64,000 nucleotides of DNA, taken from contig CM026426.1 in the NCBI GenBank assembly GCA_014871385.1, positions 34,005,020-34,069,019 of the forward strand, written 5' to 3'. Both the position numbers and the translations under genes were made by a program. The stretch's first letter is position 1; each line of letters opens with the position of its first letter. This document shows, in pieces, positions 49,201 to 60,959 of the stretch. The notes beneath the pieces are model-generated. The model worked only from the letters and a program-made list of their open reading frames with translations, was not told where the DNA came from and searched no databases. The DNA is from Ceratodon purpureus. Taxonomy: Eukaryota > Streptophyta > Bryopsida > Pseudoditrichales > Ditrichaceae.

Positions 49201-50525
49201 GTTATATCCAGCGGCTGCACGTGTGAGATGGAGTATGGACGAAGACGAACGAGATTGCAGGGAGGTCTTGGAGGGTCGAGGCAAGGAGCGTCACTACAAG
49301 GACGTGGAACTAAGGGCGATTCACGATCACATCATACGACATTGTGACATAACAGACCCATTCCTTAGGTACGTTCCCCTTTTCCCGACCTAGGTTTGCT
49401 GATTACAGTGCACGAAGTAGTCATTCTTCTTCTGAATCTGTAAGCCGATGTGACACCTACGTAGACTGACCGTCTTTCCTTCACCTGTGTACCGAGGGCA
49501 GGGAGTATGAAGGCTTAAGACACACACACAAACACCGCGGCAATCGGCGTTTTCCTCAATTCACGGACTGGCTTGAAGAGAAGGTGCGGGACTTGGCTAG
49601 CGCAAGGGAGATCCTCTCGGAGGACCTGGTCGCGATTTCGCGGTTGCCATCCCCCACGGTGAAGCGGTACAACTCCATGTCCGCTTACGGATTTCATTTC
49701 CGGGCAGACGATGAACAAGGGCGCAGTCATAAATCTTTCGACGCAGGGGTCGCAGCAATCATAACGCAAACCTGTAGGTCATCGCGCTCTGATCGTAACC
49801 CCGTGGAAGCAGCAGTGCAGTACGTCGGGATTATTAATGAAATCTTAAAGATTGAATATGGACACATCTCCTTCAACGTTCTCAATTGCTCCTGGATTAA
49901 ACCACATTTAGAAGGGATTCCGACGATGAGGGTTGACGAGGACGGGTTTTGGTCGGTTAAATTCAACGCCAGACAGACCCCCATAGTGGAGCCGTACATA
50001 TTCCCCAAAGATGCCAAGCAGGTTCGTTCTCACACAAGGTCAATTGCTGTACGTTCCTGTACGATTTGGATTCCTGTTGAGTCTTGCTTTGTGCATGTGA
50101 TACCCCGGAAGTGAGAAGTGGAGCACACACTGACATGTATTGAATATGCATCGTTTGGGACAACCTAGGTGTATTTTGTCGATGATTCGTACGACTCAGA
50201 ATGGAAAGTGGTAATACATAAAGAACCACGGTCAAGAAGAGTAACATCTTCGGACTTGGAGCCAACGCTCGATGCTCCACGTCGGTCAAGCGCCGCCGCA
50301 GAATATGCTGTGCCTATGGCCCCCGAAGAGGAGGCATTGAACGTGCCGCCTGCACCTGTTTTGCAAGCAGATTTGGACTTTGTCATGGCACACGAGGAGC
50401 CTGACGAAGAGGCGGCGCACATGGACGTCGATCACGAGGACGCGGACTACGGAGGGGAAGAGGCCGAGGAACAGCCACTAGTCGCGTCGGAGCCCCCCGT
50501 TGCAAACGTCCTCGATGAACAATGA
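46201..50525 (+). pseudogene. CACTA tnp2/TNPD-type transposase
   Basis: Exons: 46201-46422, 46545-48263, 48475 to about 49368, 49502-50021, 50169-50525; joins keep frame. N-terminus has a Transpos_assoc-like CPCRLHMRTSE...WFYGSTE. The tnp2 domain (PF02992) shows CPNNCKLFTG...CPVCRAPRK, FPTTPRLKRMF, LVTDGFNPNGDK (catalytic Asp), CAVCGEGF and HTLDVMHVEKNI. DUF4218 (PF13960) shows GPVHARWMYSVERYLGHLKS, and DUF4216 (PF13952) shows YGHISFNVLNCSW and VYFVDDSYDSEWKVVIH. A single-base frameshift near 48788 breaks the frame between GCMQL and DDWHVL, so it is probably inactive or a recent casualty. The acidic insert after exon 1 (ESDEESEDDEDAV) and acidic C-terminus are typical. The enzyme cuts and joins CACTA ends. 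Confidence 0.9.
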
Positions 50526-52220
50526 ACCTGTTCAACACAAAGTTCACGTAATTCAACAGGCAATCAATCAGGGTTTGCACCAACTGTAATCTCTATTTGC
50601 CTGAATTATGTAGGTGAGCGTTAGTAGCATGTTCTCTTCATATTGTCTATCAACTCTGGACTAAGTCATTACAGCAAGAGAAATTCAGCAGTGGGCATGT
50701 TCGAGATACAGTATATATCATAACGCTATCCTTTGTTTTGTCTAATCCCTATAGCTACTCGTTTACTCTGTTTTCACGTGGAATCCGAGTTTCATAATAG
50801 TTCCTTTTACAACCTCCGTTTTCTGTGATTTTTTATCATTTTATTTTCATTTGTTCGATCCTCATTTGTATCAGTCTTTATCTAGCTATTCCGCCACTCA
50901 TATTCGGAATGATTAGACAGCGCAAACATATCAATTGCTGTTTTTCTTTTCTCTCTCATCCTCTTATTCTCTATCTCTGTTCTTTTTTATTTTTTTATTT
51001 TTTTTTGTTTTAAATTTATTTTATTTATTTTTTATAATTTTTTCGTTCTTTTGGGGGGGCATAACCTCCTGTTTTGGTTAATCGGTTTATTCCCTTGGTA
51101 GTATGTGACTTTGATGTCCTGCAATACTTTTTAGGTTTTAATAGTTATTTACTTCTCCCTATTCTCTCTTACCTGTAATTTATCCCATACCAATTATTTC
51201 TATTTTATTTAATACTCGTATTCTCACAGATTTTTTTTCTTCTAATTATCACTTACACCCAGTATTTCTCTTTGATTTAACTACCATGTGATTTTTTCTC
51301 CTTTAGACGGCACTCTGAACAGAACAGCTCCTTCTTGAGACGAAGGATATCATAGCAACTTATCTCCTCCTGGATTCTCCATGAAAAATCCGTATCCTTA
51401 GACAACTCAAGCAGGTTCTATGATACCCTGTCCATTTTACTTGTCTGTGGCCCATATTATTTGTTTCACTAAATTATTTTTTTTGGCTCTTGGGGGTTGA
51501 CTCATCCTATCACTCATTCCATCGGAGGAATCACTCCTTCATTTCACCTCACAATTCACCACCCCCCCCCCCCATTCTCTCTCTCCCCCCCCCCCTTCTA
51601 TTTTTAACTATCTATATGCTAGTATAGGCAGTGATCTTGATGCTACATTTCCCTGAGTGGACCACAATTTACTACTTTACATTTTTTTAAAGAGAAGCTT
51701 GTTTATTCGCTCGTTAACTATACCTTGTTATTACTAGTTATTGATGCAATCTTCTTATTTCTCTTGATTAACCCCTTCCATATCTGGCTGATGAGGGAGT
51801 TTTTATTAAATTAATCAGAGTACCATACAGATAATAACTCGACAGCGAGTACGCAGAATTATGAGCGAGACGCGGTAGCACCTGATGAGTCGGAATGGAT
51901 AGGCTGTGGCAATGGCATCCAGGTAAGAGCCCCAAAACTCCCATCCATGGCATATGGTCATAGTAATCATAGTCTCAAACCTCTGGTTTTCGACAGTTGA
52001 CGTGATGCTGTCACGCTCACAGAGAAGATGATACGCACATCCTTGATAACAGTAATGATTATGCATGGTCTGCTGGATAATACATCGCCCAGGAGTCACT
52101 TTTCTGTGATTGACGTTCTACTGACAGCCGGGTTTTCACGATGTGCAGATGTCACGCCACACTCATCACAGAATGCACCCCCCAGTAAATCGTCACATCC
52201 TCTTTTCCAAAGTGTCACCT
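50526..52220. other. Intergenic, T-rich with C homopolymers
   Basis: T-rich blocks at 50985-51045, C13 runs at 51561 and 51585. No gene supported. CACTA right terminus for the tnp2 element was sought here and not found. Confidence 0.4.
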
Positions 52221-52221
52221 G

Positions 52222-54980
52222 ATGAGGACAAGACAGCCACAGCTGGGAGTGGACGACCACAACGAGGAAGCGCATCCGCCAAGGAACGTGGCGGCGCTCC
52301 ATAAATGCTCCATCCCCACGCGGAAATCATTCTCTTTCTCACATTCGCGTTCCTGGAGTTCCTCTCTCCCAAACTCTCGGGCTATCGCTCTCGTGGTCGT
52401 TGCCACCTTGTTCCTTTTTTGTCTTCCGCATATTAGAAGCCGCTTGCAGGGCTACCGCGTTCCAGACGCAGTCTACAGTTGCACAGCAGAGGAGGGGACG
52501 CCGCATCTCTCAGCCATGCGTAAGTTCTCTTCTGTCGTGGTTGTCTTTTATCGCATTTCAGCGCACCAATTTTCGTCTGCTTTGACGAATGACTCCGCTT
52601 CCTATTCCTCCCGTCAATTGCCTTTTTTTGTGTGCTGAACGCCCCAATGCAATGTACACACGATGCTCTGATTTCATGTCAAGCAAACTTTTAGTACCCC
52701 GGAGCATGATCACGCCTCAATTGCTGATTGCTGATTGCTGAGAGAAATTTCGTGGGCGCAGGTTCTCAGGACTTATCCCGCGTCGCGGATGCGGCGCTCG
52801 CAGCAGGTGGTGAGTCGGCGGCTCCAGCGGAAGGGACAGCACGTTACCTCGCTTTGGTAGTTGGTCTAAATGACTACGGCTACACTCCAGGGATTGGGAA
52901 GGGTCACGGGGATCCACTGCAAGATTCTATTTGTTTGGCGGAGGACTGCAGAAGGAGATGGGGAGATGCCGTCGGGGGTACATACTGGTACGCTAGAATG
53001 GACCGTTCCGAGAGTCCACTTATGCGCTACAGAATCGAATTGCTGTACCAATTGACGCACCAAAGACCCATCGGATCTCAGAGGAGCATTGGACTTGCTT
53101 TCGCATGGGGCCTTCTAGCTGAGAAGCTGGGATATGCAATAAATTGGGCTGCGTTTGCCGAAAAGCAATGCAGTCGCGGTCGGAAGAGGTTTCTAAGTTT
53201 TGAAGACTACAGAAGGCGATGCAACAACGGCGGGGGAGATTGGCCACAAAACGAGGTCGTTGCAGACCTGGATCGGTTGCTCCCAGGTGCGGCGGACGAC
53301 TGGGAAGTGAATAGGAAGCCACGCACCTTGAATGTCAGCCCCGCGCAAGGCTACGACCTCTGGGCTTTGCTTCCGGCAACGCCACCAATCGAAATTGAAC
53401 CCCCACTGTTCACTTTCGCCTCCATCAACGCAGGTATGGACCTCCGGAACTCAATTGATTTAACATGCGTGATCACAGTTGTAGTCACAATGATGGTTGT
53501 CTTGTTATCCTTTTGCTGATCCAGTTGCTGTATTGGCGGCAGGTGCACCAATGCGCCAAGCCACATTGGATGGCTTTAGCACGGCGCAGGACGAGTCCCT
53601 CAACCAATTCACCGGCGAGGGCACGGCCCATCATTCGCATAGTCAAGAAATCGATGCCAACAGCGGTAATCCTAAACCCTAAATTCACAATAAGATAAAT
53701 CAATTTGATATCAAATATACGGTAATTTGTTGCTGCACTTCATTCCAAACTCCGTTTTAGCACCAGGTATTGTTTCAAATGCTCTCTAATCCAAGATTTG
53801 TCCTCGAACAGAGTCCTTGGAAGAAACAGAGACCTCTAAACCGGAGCAGCCTTCGGTCGACACAAGCATGGGTGCAACTAACCTGTGTGCAATCTCGTCG
53901 GGAGAGGCGAAGGATTTCTTCTTCGATGTTGCAACAGTGATAACCCTTCAACGCAATCACCAAGCGCTGGAGACGGAAATTATCGCATCCAGTAAGGATA
54001 CTGTTCCTTATTTCTGCTTGCACTGTTGTTCGTAAAGCAGTAGTCAATGATGATGAGGGATCTTACATGTTCTATGTGTTACACTTGCAGCGGACATGCG
54101 GGCACTCTGCGACGGGTTCATTGAAATGAGCGACCGCGAGAGGATGGAGTATCTGCTGAAGCAAAAACTAGAGTTGGATTTGTTGGGAACCGGGCCAGGG
54201 GATCGAAAGGGAAAGAGGAAGGCCCAAGATGTGCACGTGGTGGAGAAATCGGTAAACAAAAGTCCTGCCCGTAAAACTGTCGGTGAAGGAATTGCAGCCG
54301 ACCAAGGACAGGTTCTCCTCCGACCAAATCAAGGTACTACATAAAGTACTTCTCTCGTACTTGAGGAATGAGCCTAACCGTACTAATCTACCTGGACAGA
54401 GTCGGCAGGGTGTTCACTGTAGTCATGTTTAAATAAATTCTATACGAAGTAACTTTGACTTACCTGTCTAATATCCCGTGATCTTTTTGCCTACATAGTG
54501 CGCGGAACACCACGAAATCTGAGGGACACTGCAACAGTGGGGAGAGCGGATGCAGTACAAACCTCCAGCCCAGACCGCCTACTATCCACCCAAGAGATTC
54601 TGATCAGAAGATGCCCTGACAAGGTTCGACATCCACAAGGGGCAGAAGGCCGTGTACCGAACGTCAAGCTTCCCTTCCGCGCTCTGCCACTGTCGTTGCC
54701 ATCAGGTCTGCTTTTTGACACACTCCCCGCTCCGCACAGTAGTCGCAGGTTGTGTAGACCCCAACTTTTACGTAACCGAATTGGATTGTGAATCCTACCT
54801 ATATCTGCCTGCATTTCTCCAATGAGAGTGACGTCCTTTTGTCTACAACACATTGGACAGGATGCCACTAACAGTCGTCACCGTGACCCTCCTCCAACTA
54901 ATCGTGAATGTTTGTTTTCTCCAGTGTCACCAGTGATTCACATCTCGGAGTCATCGTCATCGGAGGGGACCTCGGCATAG
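52222..54980 (+). CDS. Seven-exon gene with all phase-1 introns
   Basis: Exons: up to 52519, 52762-53433, 53543-53665, 53812-53991, 54091-54333, 54499-54705, 54925-54980. Every one of the six introns splits a codon after base 1, with clean GT/AG sites, and the frame is open throughout. The start may be 52222 or the ATG spanning the first donor (52516). Exon 2 encodes a helical domain with VVGLNDYGYTP, YRIELLYQLTHQRP and YAINWAAFAEK. Later exons are short, Ser/Thr/Glu-rich and partly basic (GDRKGKRKAQDV); the end is HISESSSSEGTSA. It follows the tnp2 gene on the same strand, so it may be a third gene of the CACTA element. No catalytic motif seen. Confidence 0.55.
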
Positions 54981-55445
54981 TCGGTTCGCTATGCAGGTGT
55001 ATGGGACAACAAAGGGAGTGGATAAGAGACTCGGATGTGAGTGGGAGTTAGAAAGATTCGGACTTTCTGGAAATGCCTCTCGATACAGGATAGTTTTTTG
55101 AGAGTATTACTACTGCTACTGGGGTTTTTAGGTTCCTCTAGGCGTTTTATGTGTATTTGCATATGGACTCATTACATGATAGACATCACTTCCTTGGCCG
55201 AGTACTTCTTCTTAGTCTCGGAATTGCGCAGAATTTAGACAAGCACATTCGTATCCTAGAATTGATACAGATAATTTTGAAACACACTCCCCAACGTCGT
55301 TGAGACCATTTTGGTCGTTTACTGTAAATGTGGACTGAAGAAATGACAGAGCCCTCATGTTTGAGCGCAATCTACTTTGTACATGCTCTGGCACCTCCTG
55401 TATTTTCCGAGTGCTTTGAATTGAGTGGGTGCTTCCCCTGTTAGG

Positions 55446-55534
55446 ATATAGAGACCGGACCTTCCACTTGTAGCGTTCAGGATTTCATCGACGCGATGGT
55501 CCACAAACTAAGAGTCCCTAAAACTAAAGCACAG
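55446..55534 (+). other. Isolated coding-like exon
   Basis: DIETGPSTCSVQDFIDAMVH then KLRVPKTKAQ lies between CTGTTAG and a GTATGG donor. The source is not recognised. The possible CACTA-like end CTAGTAGTG at 55886-55894 nearby has no partner. Confidence 0.3.
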
Positions 55535-56203
55535 GTATGGAGTGAACGAACCGTCAGAAATTCCATGCCAAACCCCTAAGCCAACCCAATATCTGAGAAC
55601 GAGGTCCCATCAGTCCACGTCATTCCCGTACCCAAGTAAAAGCAGCAGCACAAGTAATTTAATAGAGGTCCATGGTTAGAATTAGCTGTTTGGTGAATAA
55701 CACTGCGTGGTCCCTACCGTTCCTGTCGCTGCACGCGGGAACTGCTACCCGATTGGCTCCGTCCTACATGGCTTACCATATTTCCCGGGCGCAGTCCTGA
55801 AAAGGTCCTTCGAAGAGCCGATTCAACCCCGACGAGTGGTAAGCGACATCTTCCGAACTAAGGGGCAGCACGAACGACACTCTTGCTAGTAGTGGTTAGC
55901 CAGCCACACCAATATTCGCCGTCTTCTCAGCAAGTGTATCAGTCAATATGAGAAGCTGAGAAAGAAGCAGGCGTTTTTGTACAACTATCATAAATTTCCA
56001 GTGTTCGCTGAATGTTCCACAAGTAAATATGCAATTGTTGTATCTCTACTTTAGGATATTTTATGCTCAGTGTCTGTGGCCTGTCTTGTATCTCTGGCCT
56101 CTGTAAGAAATCTTTTGGAGAGGTCTTACGAAAGGTCAGTTTTGAGCGATGCAATAATTTCGAGATTGCATTTAAGCATGTCATTTTTTTATTTTTTTGG
56201 CAG

Positions 56204-56471
56204 GATAATGACCTGTTGGAGTTCGACGAATCAAGAGAAATAGTTCAGAATTTAGTGGATGAGTACAAAGCATGCGAATCTTCTGATTTCATCAAATGGA
56301 AGTACCTTGAGGGGCTTCAACTTCATCATCTCGTCGTTCCGCTAACGAAACGGTAAATTTAAATGGCCAACTTGTTAACTTATATTTTTTTGCCCTGCAG
56401 GATCGAGGAAAGCAGTTATCTGGTGAAGGGAACACGAGTGAGACTGTGGATTCAAGAGTAGCTCCCTCATA
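56204..56471 (+). pseudogene. Captured gamma-tubulin C-terminal exons
   Basis: After a TTTTTTTGGCAG acceptor, 56204-56305 reads DNDLLEFDESREIVQNLVDE then YKACESSDFIKWK, an almost exact match to the conserved C-terminus of gamma-tubulin (DNDLSEFDESR...LVDEYKACESPDYIKWG). A second block from 56402 (DRGKQLSGEGNTSETVDSRV, stop at 56469) resembles the family's variable tail. No other gamma-tubulin exon is present. Gamma-tubulin nucleates microtubules; this fragment cannot encode it. Confidence 0.7.
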
Positions 56472-56479
56472 AAATATTT

Positions 56480-58265
56480 GTGCGTAGTGCCTGATTTTTG
56501 TAGCATACCAAATCCATGTGCAGTGGAAAAAAAAGTAAGTTTACTAGGATTTAGTCCGTAAATGTGGTTACCTGGATTGAAATACTGTGCACGGTTCATA
56601 TACTCTACGCACCACTATGAATTAGTGTGCAAGTGCAATTTGAATTGTACACAATAGTCCTGAGAGGGAGAAGGGTTTACCGATGTTTAGGTTATCTAAC
56701 CACCTTTTGTTAAGATTAGCGTTTAATTGATCCCTAATTACTGAAGTCGTCCTGGGAAGACCCACTTCTTGTATTTTAAAAGTTGAAGAAATTTCCTGTT
56801 GCTCACAAGTTGTGCGAAATGGGAACAATTTAGGGGAATTTTTTCTCATTTTCTGGAAAGCGTCGCATGTTCAGAGACCCTTTTAGTTATCGATTTGTTG
56901 CTGGTTCTTTCTATGCTTCAGAAGTATAATTCTTGAATTCAACGACGCGTTAATTGTACTTCCGATCACGGCTATTGAAATGCCGAATAATGTTCGATAG
57001 CTTTTCAGTGTACATAAGGAATATTTTCTGCACAGGACTATTTAGATTCTCTTCTATTGTGGTGACTAAAACTGAATTTCAATATCGAGTACTTAGTCTT
57101 CGGATAGTTCACTAACTCAGTAATTAACCATGATATTTTTGTCCTCCTGTTATTACACAGATTCAGCGAAATCCCAAACCGTATTGGAGTGTGACCACAA
57201 GAAGCCGTGACTGTTTTCAACAAGGAGTACTACGTGACTGAGGATACCTCGGACATTTAACAGCCGACTGATATCACGACACCGAGTGAGGAAAATAGGT
57301 ACGAGGGGATGGAACTCTGTGGGGACTATGTAGCGTTTTTGGAATGCATAATGGAATTAAACATGTTTTAAGGAAACACACTCGCATGGGTTACAACACC
57401 TGAAACATAAATTCAGCTAATTATTTAGTTAGACGCATGCTGTGTTATATGTAAATGCTGAGGTGTAACCGTGACTGTCAAAGTGTAAATCAATGTAAAG
57501 AAGAACACATGCTCTGGACATTGAAAAAGGAGGTAACAAGCATGCTACATGAGCAGTAGAACCGAATGATCTGTTAGTAAAAATATTGTGGACCATTCTT
57601 CCAGACATAAAGGCACGGCTTTTTACTGAAATTGTAAGTTTGAAAGAAACGTACTATTTTTAATTTCCTGTTACCTGAAACTATTACTGACTTCGAGAAG
57701 AATGTAGTTGCCTTTCTGTACACTTAAGCACCGTCATTTACAGAGAGGTCTACTTTCTAACCGTTTTCCTATGATGACATGAAAGAAGATTTTCATGTGA
57801 GGGAGTGAGGGTTTCTATGGTGAACCTCTCAGAGCTAATAGCAAAACAGGTGTTCTAGTTGTAGAAGAACTACTTGACTTAAGCTAAGCAATGCTTACAG
57901 GGTAATCTTCTGACTATATAAGCAGCTCCTTTGAAAAATGAAACACCGAGGTCAAGAAATAGAGCTCACACTGGCAGGAGATGTGATGAGAAGTTCACAT
58001 CACATATACCGTCTACAGGATGTACGAATCACTTACAAGGTTTGTGTGCCTTGACCAGAAAATAGACGAACAAGCGCAGTCAACGACATTTGAATGGGAC
58101 GCCCTCAGTCTTCCAGGATTCGTTACTGGCAATGCTCTCGGGGGGTGGGCTTGAGTGCTAGCTACTACCAGAGTCGTTGGAGGTCGAGTGCTCTGGAGTA
58201 TGTCACCATGATGTGTAATTTCGGTCAGTTGCTCCTGAGACGTTCGAATCCACCAGTGCTGGGTG
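56480..58265. other. Unassigned spacer
   Basis: Mixed composition, short open frames only. No gene, RNA or transposon end supported. Confidence 0.35.
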
Positions 58266-58270
58266 TGTAT

Positions 58271-58470
58271 CACTAGTACAGATTGTTTGAATTCAAACAC
58301 CCTTACAACATTTTTATGACGGTTCTAAAACGATAAGAAAAAGCCTGGACGTTAAAATACGTCTAATTACAAATACAAATCGTTTTATAGCCTGAATCAA
58401 AAACGTCATAAACATGTTTACAAAAAAACGTCATAAAAATTTGATATATACATTTTTATGACGTTTTTGG
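58271..58470 (+). mobile_element. CACTA left terminus with TTTTTATGACG subterminal repeats
   Basis: CACTAGTACAGATTGTTTGA begins at 58271, preceded by TAT as possible 3-bp target. TTTTTATGACG/CGTCATAAAAA occurs at least four times in alternating orientation (58311, 58401, 58427, 58453). 58424-58440 and 58452-58468 form a 17-bp perfect hairpin. The first ten bases equal those of the terminus at 60960, but the subterminal repeats differ, so this is another family. The element would run to the right; no matching right end appears before 64000. Confidence 0.55.
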
Positions 58471-59511
58471 TACAAATTAAATTGAACATACGATGGAAAT
58501 AGCACATTCTTAGCACGTGTTTGACGCAGTTTTGTCTCATGCGTGAAACAGTTCGGATTGTTCTTGATCCAGAATTTAACTTAAATGGAACAAGTTTTAG
58601 TCAGTCTTTTATGTTAATGAAACATCTTTGTGATGATAGTAAAATAATGATCTTCCGATTCGCGTGCGAAATTGAAACATTTTATAATATCCTTGCAAAT
58701 GCAATATCAATGATTGTGTGGCGATTTGATTATGGCCATACTGCATACTAAGAATTCTCTGCAATCATTTTTAACGCCGCTTTGTTTCTAATTAGAAATA
58801 GTATGAAGACGAAGGTGAAGCTTTTTTTCTATGTCTTTGTCATTTTTTATTAACTCTATTGCCGCATAATGAGCACAAGTTGTAAACATTCTTTTGATGT
58901 CTTTGTCATCTTACGCTTACGCTATTGTGGCATAATGATTACAATTTAGGAACAATGTTTATGAAGAATTATGAAACTATAAGCACATATATATCATGGC
59001 CTAGAATTACTTTTTTGGTGGTTCTGCATTGCTGGGATCATGTTTTTGTGGCATAATTATTGGATTTTTTGGACAGTTTTAGAGCATGATTGTTGAAGTT
59101 CAAATAGGATTTTGGAACTTATTGATGACGATGTTTCATTCAAACAAAGACACAGTGATTTACGTGTATCTAGTACCTTAGCACTACTCAAGCTTTTGCA
59201 CCAGAATAAGCATTTCTGTACTAGCTATCTAGCTCTTCAATCAACTTGTTAAATTCAATAAGAATCAATGAAAGTACAAAGGTCACAGATCAAGTAAGAA
59301 CAAGTCCAGTTACATTCATGAATGTTGAAATTTACATTAGGTCACGGTAGTCTACTCTGTGTAATGTCCTGCTCTCTTCAGAATTTATTCACTCACTACG
59401 TCAAAATGCCCTAACTACTCCACCACAGAAAGTATGCTTCCTCGTCAAACACTAGCTGGAAGATTAGATCTGTACAAGACAAACCCAAAGCCCTGTTGGA
59501 TGATCACCACC

Positions 59512-59967
59512 TCATGAAGATCCTAATAAAGTACTGCTTTGGCTTGGAACATACGGTCCAGGGTCTCTGTGAACAGGTCCTCGCTTCAGCATATGGTGCA
59601 CCTCGGGCTGCCAAAAAATGATGCAAAAAGGATGATCCTTGTATTCCTTTGCAGACGTATGTTCACCTTCACTACAGTAATTGCCTAAACACATAATTAA
59701 AATGTATGTAATTGTAACAGAATGTTGTAACTTACCAAGCTTTTGTGCCCTAGCCATGTGCGACCTCCTCTTCTAGATGATGAAACCACATCCAGCCATA
59801 AGTGCAATTACCAAAACAACAACAAACGCTGTAACGCGCAGTGCAGCGCTCATCCTATTGCTCGTTGAAACACATGGCTTCAGTCCCACTCCACACAGCT
59901 CGTCGTTGTTGGCAAAGCTGCAGTGACGATGGCAGACAACACACGACAGATAAATAGTTGGGATCAT
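59512..59967 (-). pseudogene. Two-exon membrane-protein fragment
   Basis: Exon 59967-59736 encodes a cysteine-rich stretch (CVVCHRHC, ELCGVGLKPC) and one transmembrane segment (ALRVTAFVVVLVIALMAGCG), then a TAG followed in frame by KRRSHMARAQKLG, as expected for a basic stop-transfer. After a GTAAGT intron, exon 59684-59512 encodes EYKDHPFCIIFWQPEVHHML and ends SSTLLGSS. Type I membrane topology is implied; the family is not recognised. It lies beside the broken U-box gene. Confidence 0.4.
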
Positions 59968-60007
59968 GACGTGCGCATCCAATACAAGAGCTGAACCGAG
60001 TCAAATA

Positions 60008-60959
60008 CTAGAAATAGGTGAATTTCAAATGCTCAAGAAGCTGAGCAGCCTTCCTTTTAGCACGCACTGTCCCATCACTTACCAATGCATGTAAAGGGCC
60101 TTGGGCTCCGACCTTGTAAGCTGTTTCTAAATGCATAGGATCATATGTAGCCAAGGCAAGGGTAATTGCTGCGGCATTCTCCTTCTAACGAGGAGAACCT
60201 GACTTTAAGAGGTCACCAAGTACAGGTAGAGCTGAAGCTTGTCCTATGGCAACACGACCATCCTGGTGCGTAGATAAAATGGCAAGAATTGCAAGTGCTT
60301 CGTCCACCATACCTGAAGAATGAAACTATAGTCATCAGCAGAGAAGCAAAAATGAAAGCATACAAACAAAAAGAAATGACCCACCAGATTAACGTCATTC
60401 AGGGTAACAACGTCACGGCCACTAACCGGTCTTTCACTATTCAAGCGTACTACACTCGGCTGTCTTGTTACTTCATTGTAATATATTTTCAACAAACAAA
60501 TAAAGCTAATCACGTAAAAATCTAGTGATGGGTTAAGAATGCCATACCGGCATTAGGATTTCTAAGCAACCCCATAAGAGGAGGGACAACACCAGCCCTC
60601 ACTGCACGAGCTTTGTTTCCTTGATAAATGGACAGGTTGAATAAAGTTGTAGCAGCATCTTTCTTCCCTCTTGCAGTACCATCCTTGAGTAGATCAACAA
60701 GGGCAGGAATAGCCCCCAGATTGCCAATAGTTACTTTGTTCTCATCCACTACTGAGAGAGAAAATAAAGTAGCAGCAGCATTCTCCCGTGCTTCTTTGCT
60801 CCCGTTCTTCAGCACTTCAACAATTGGGTTAATAGCTCCAGAATTTACAATAATTCCTTTATTGCTGTCATTGATAGATAAGTTTAACAATGCAGATACT
60901 GCATGCTCCTGAATTTTCAGATCTTGAGACGAGAGAAGTTCAATTAAAAGTGGAATAGC
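60008..60959 (-). pseudogene. Plant U-box (PUB) ARM-repeat fragment cut by a CACTA element
   Basis: Exon 60959-60548 contains ARM repeats: [60 protein letters not shown] and [20 protein letters not shown], as in PUB13/PUB14/SPL11-type E3 ligases. A phase-1 intron leads to exon 60312-60008 (MVDEALAILAILSTHQDGRV ... RKAAQLLEHL). One in-frame TAG lies in exon 2 between GSPR and KENAAA. The coding sense stops exactly where CACTAG begins (60960), so the U-box and first ARM repeats are displaced beyond the window or lost. The intact family ubiquitinates receptor and immune targets through ARM-mediated binding. Confidence 0.85.

Noticed and set aside
55861-55894. Right CACTA end (…CTAGTAGTG) for the tnp2 element
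   Set aside because: No matching CACTACTAG left end was found upstream of 39 kb, and the inner bases do not match the other termini.
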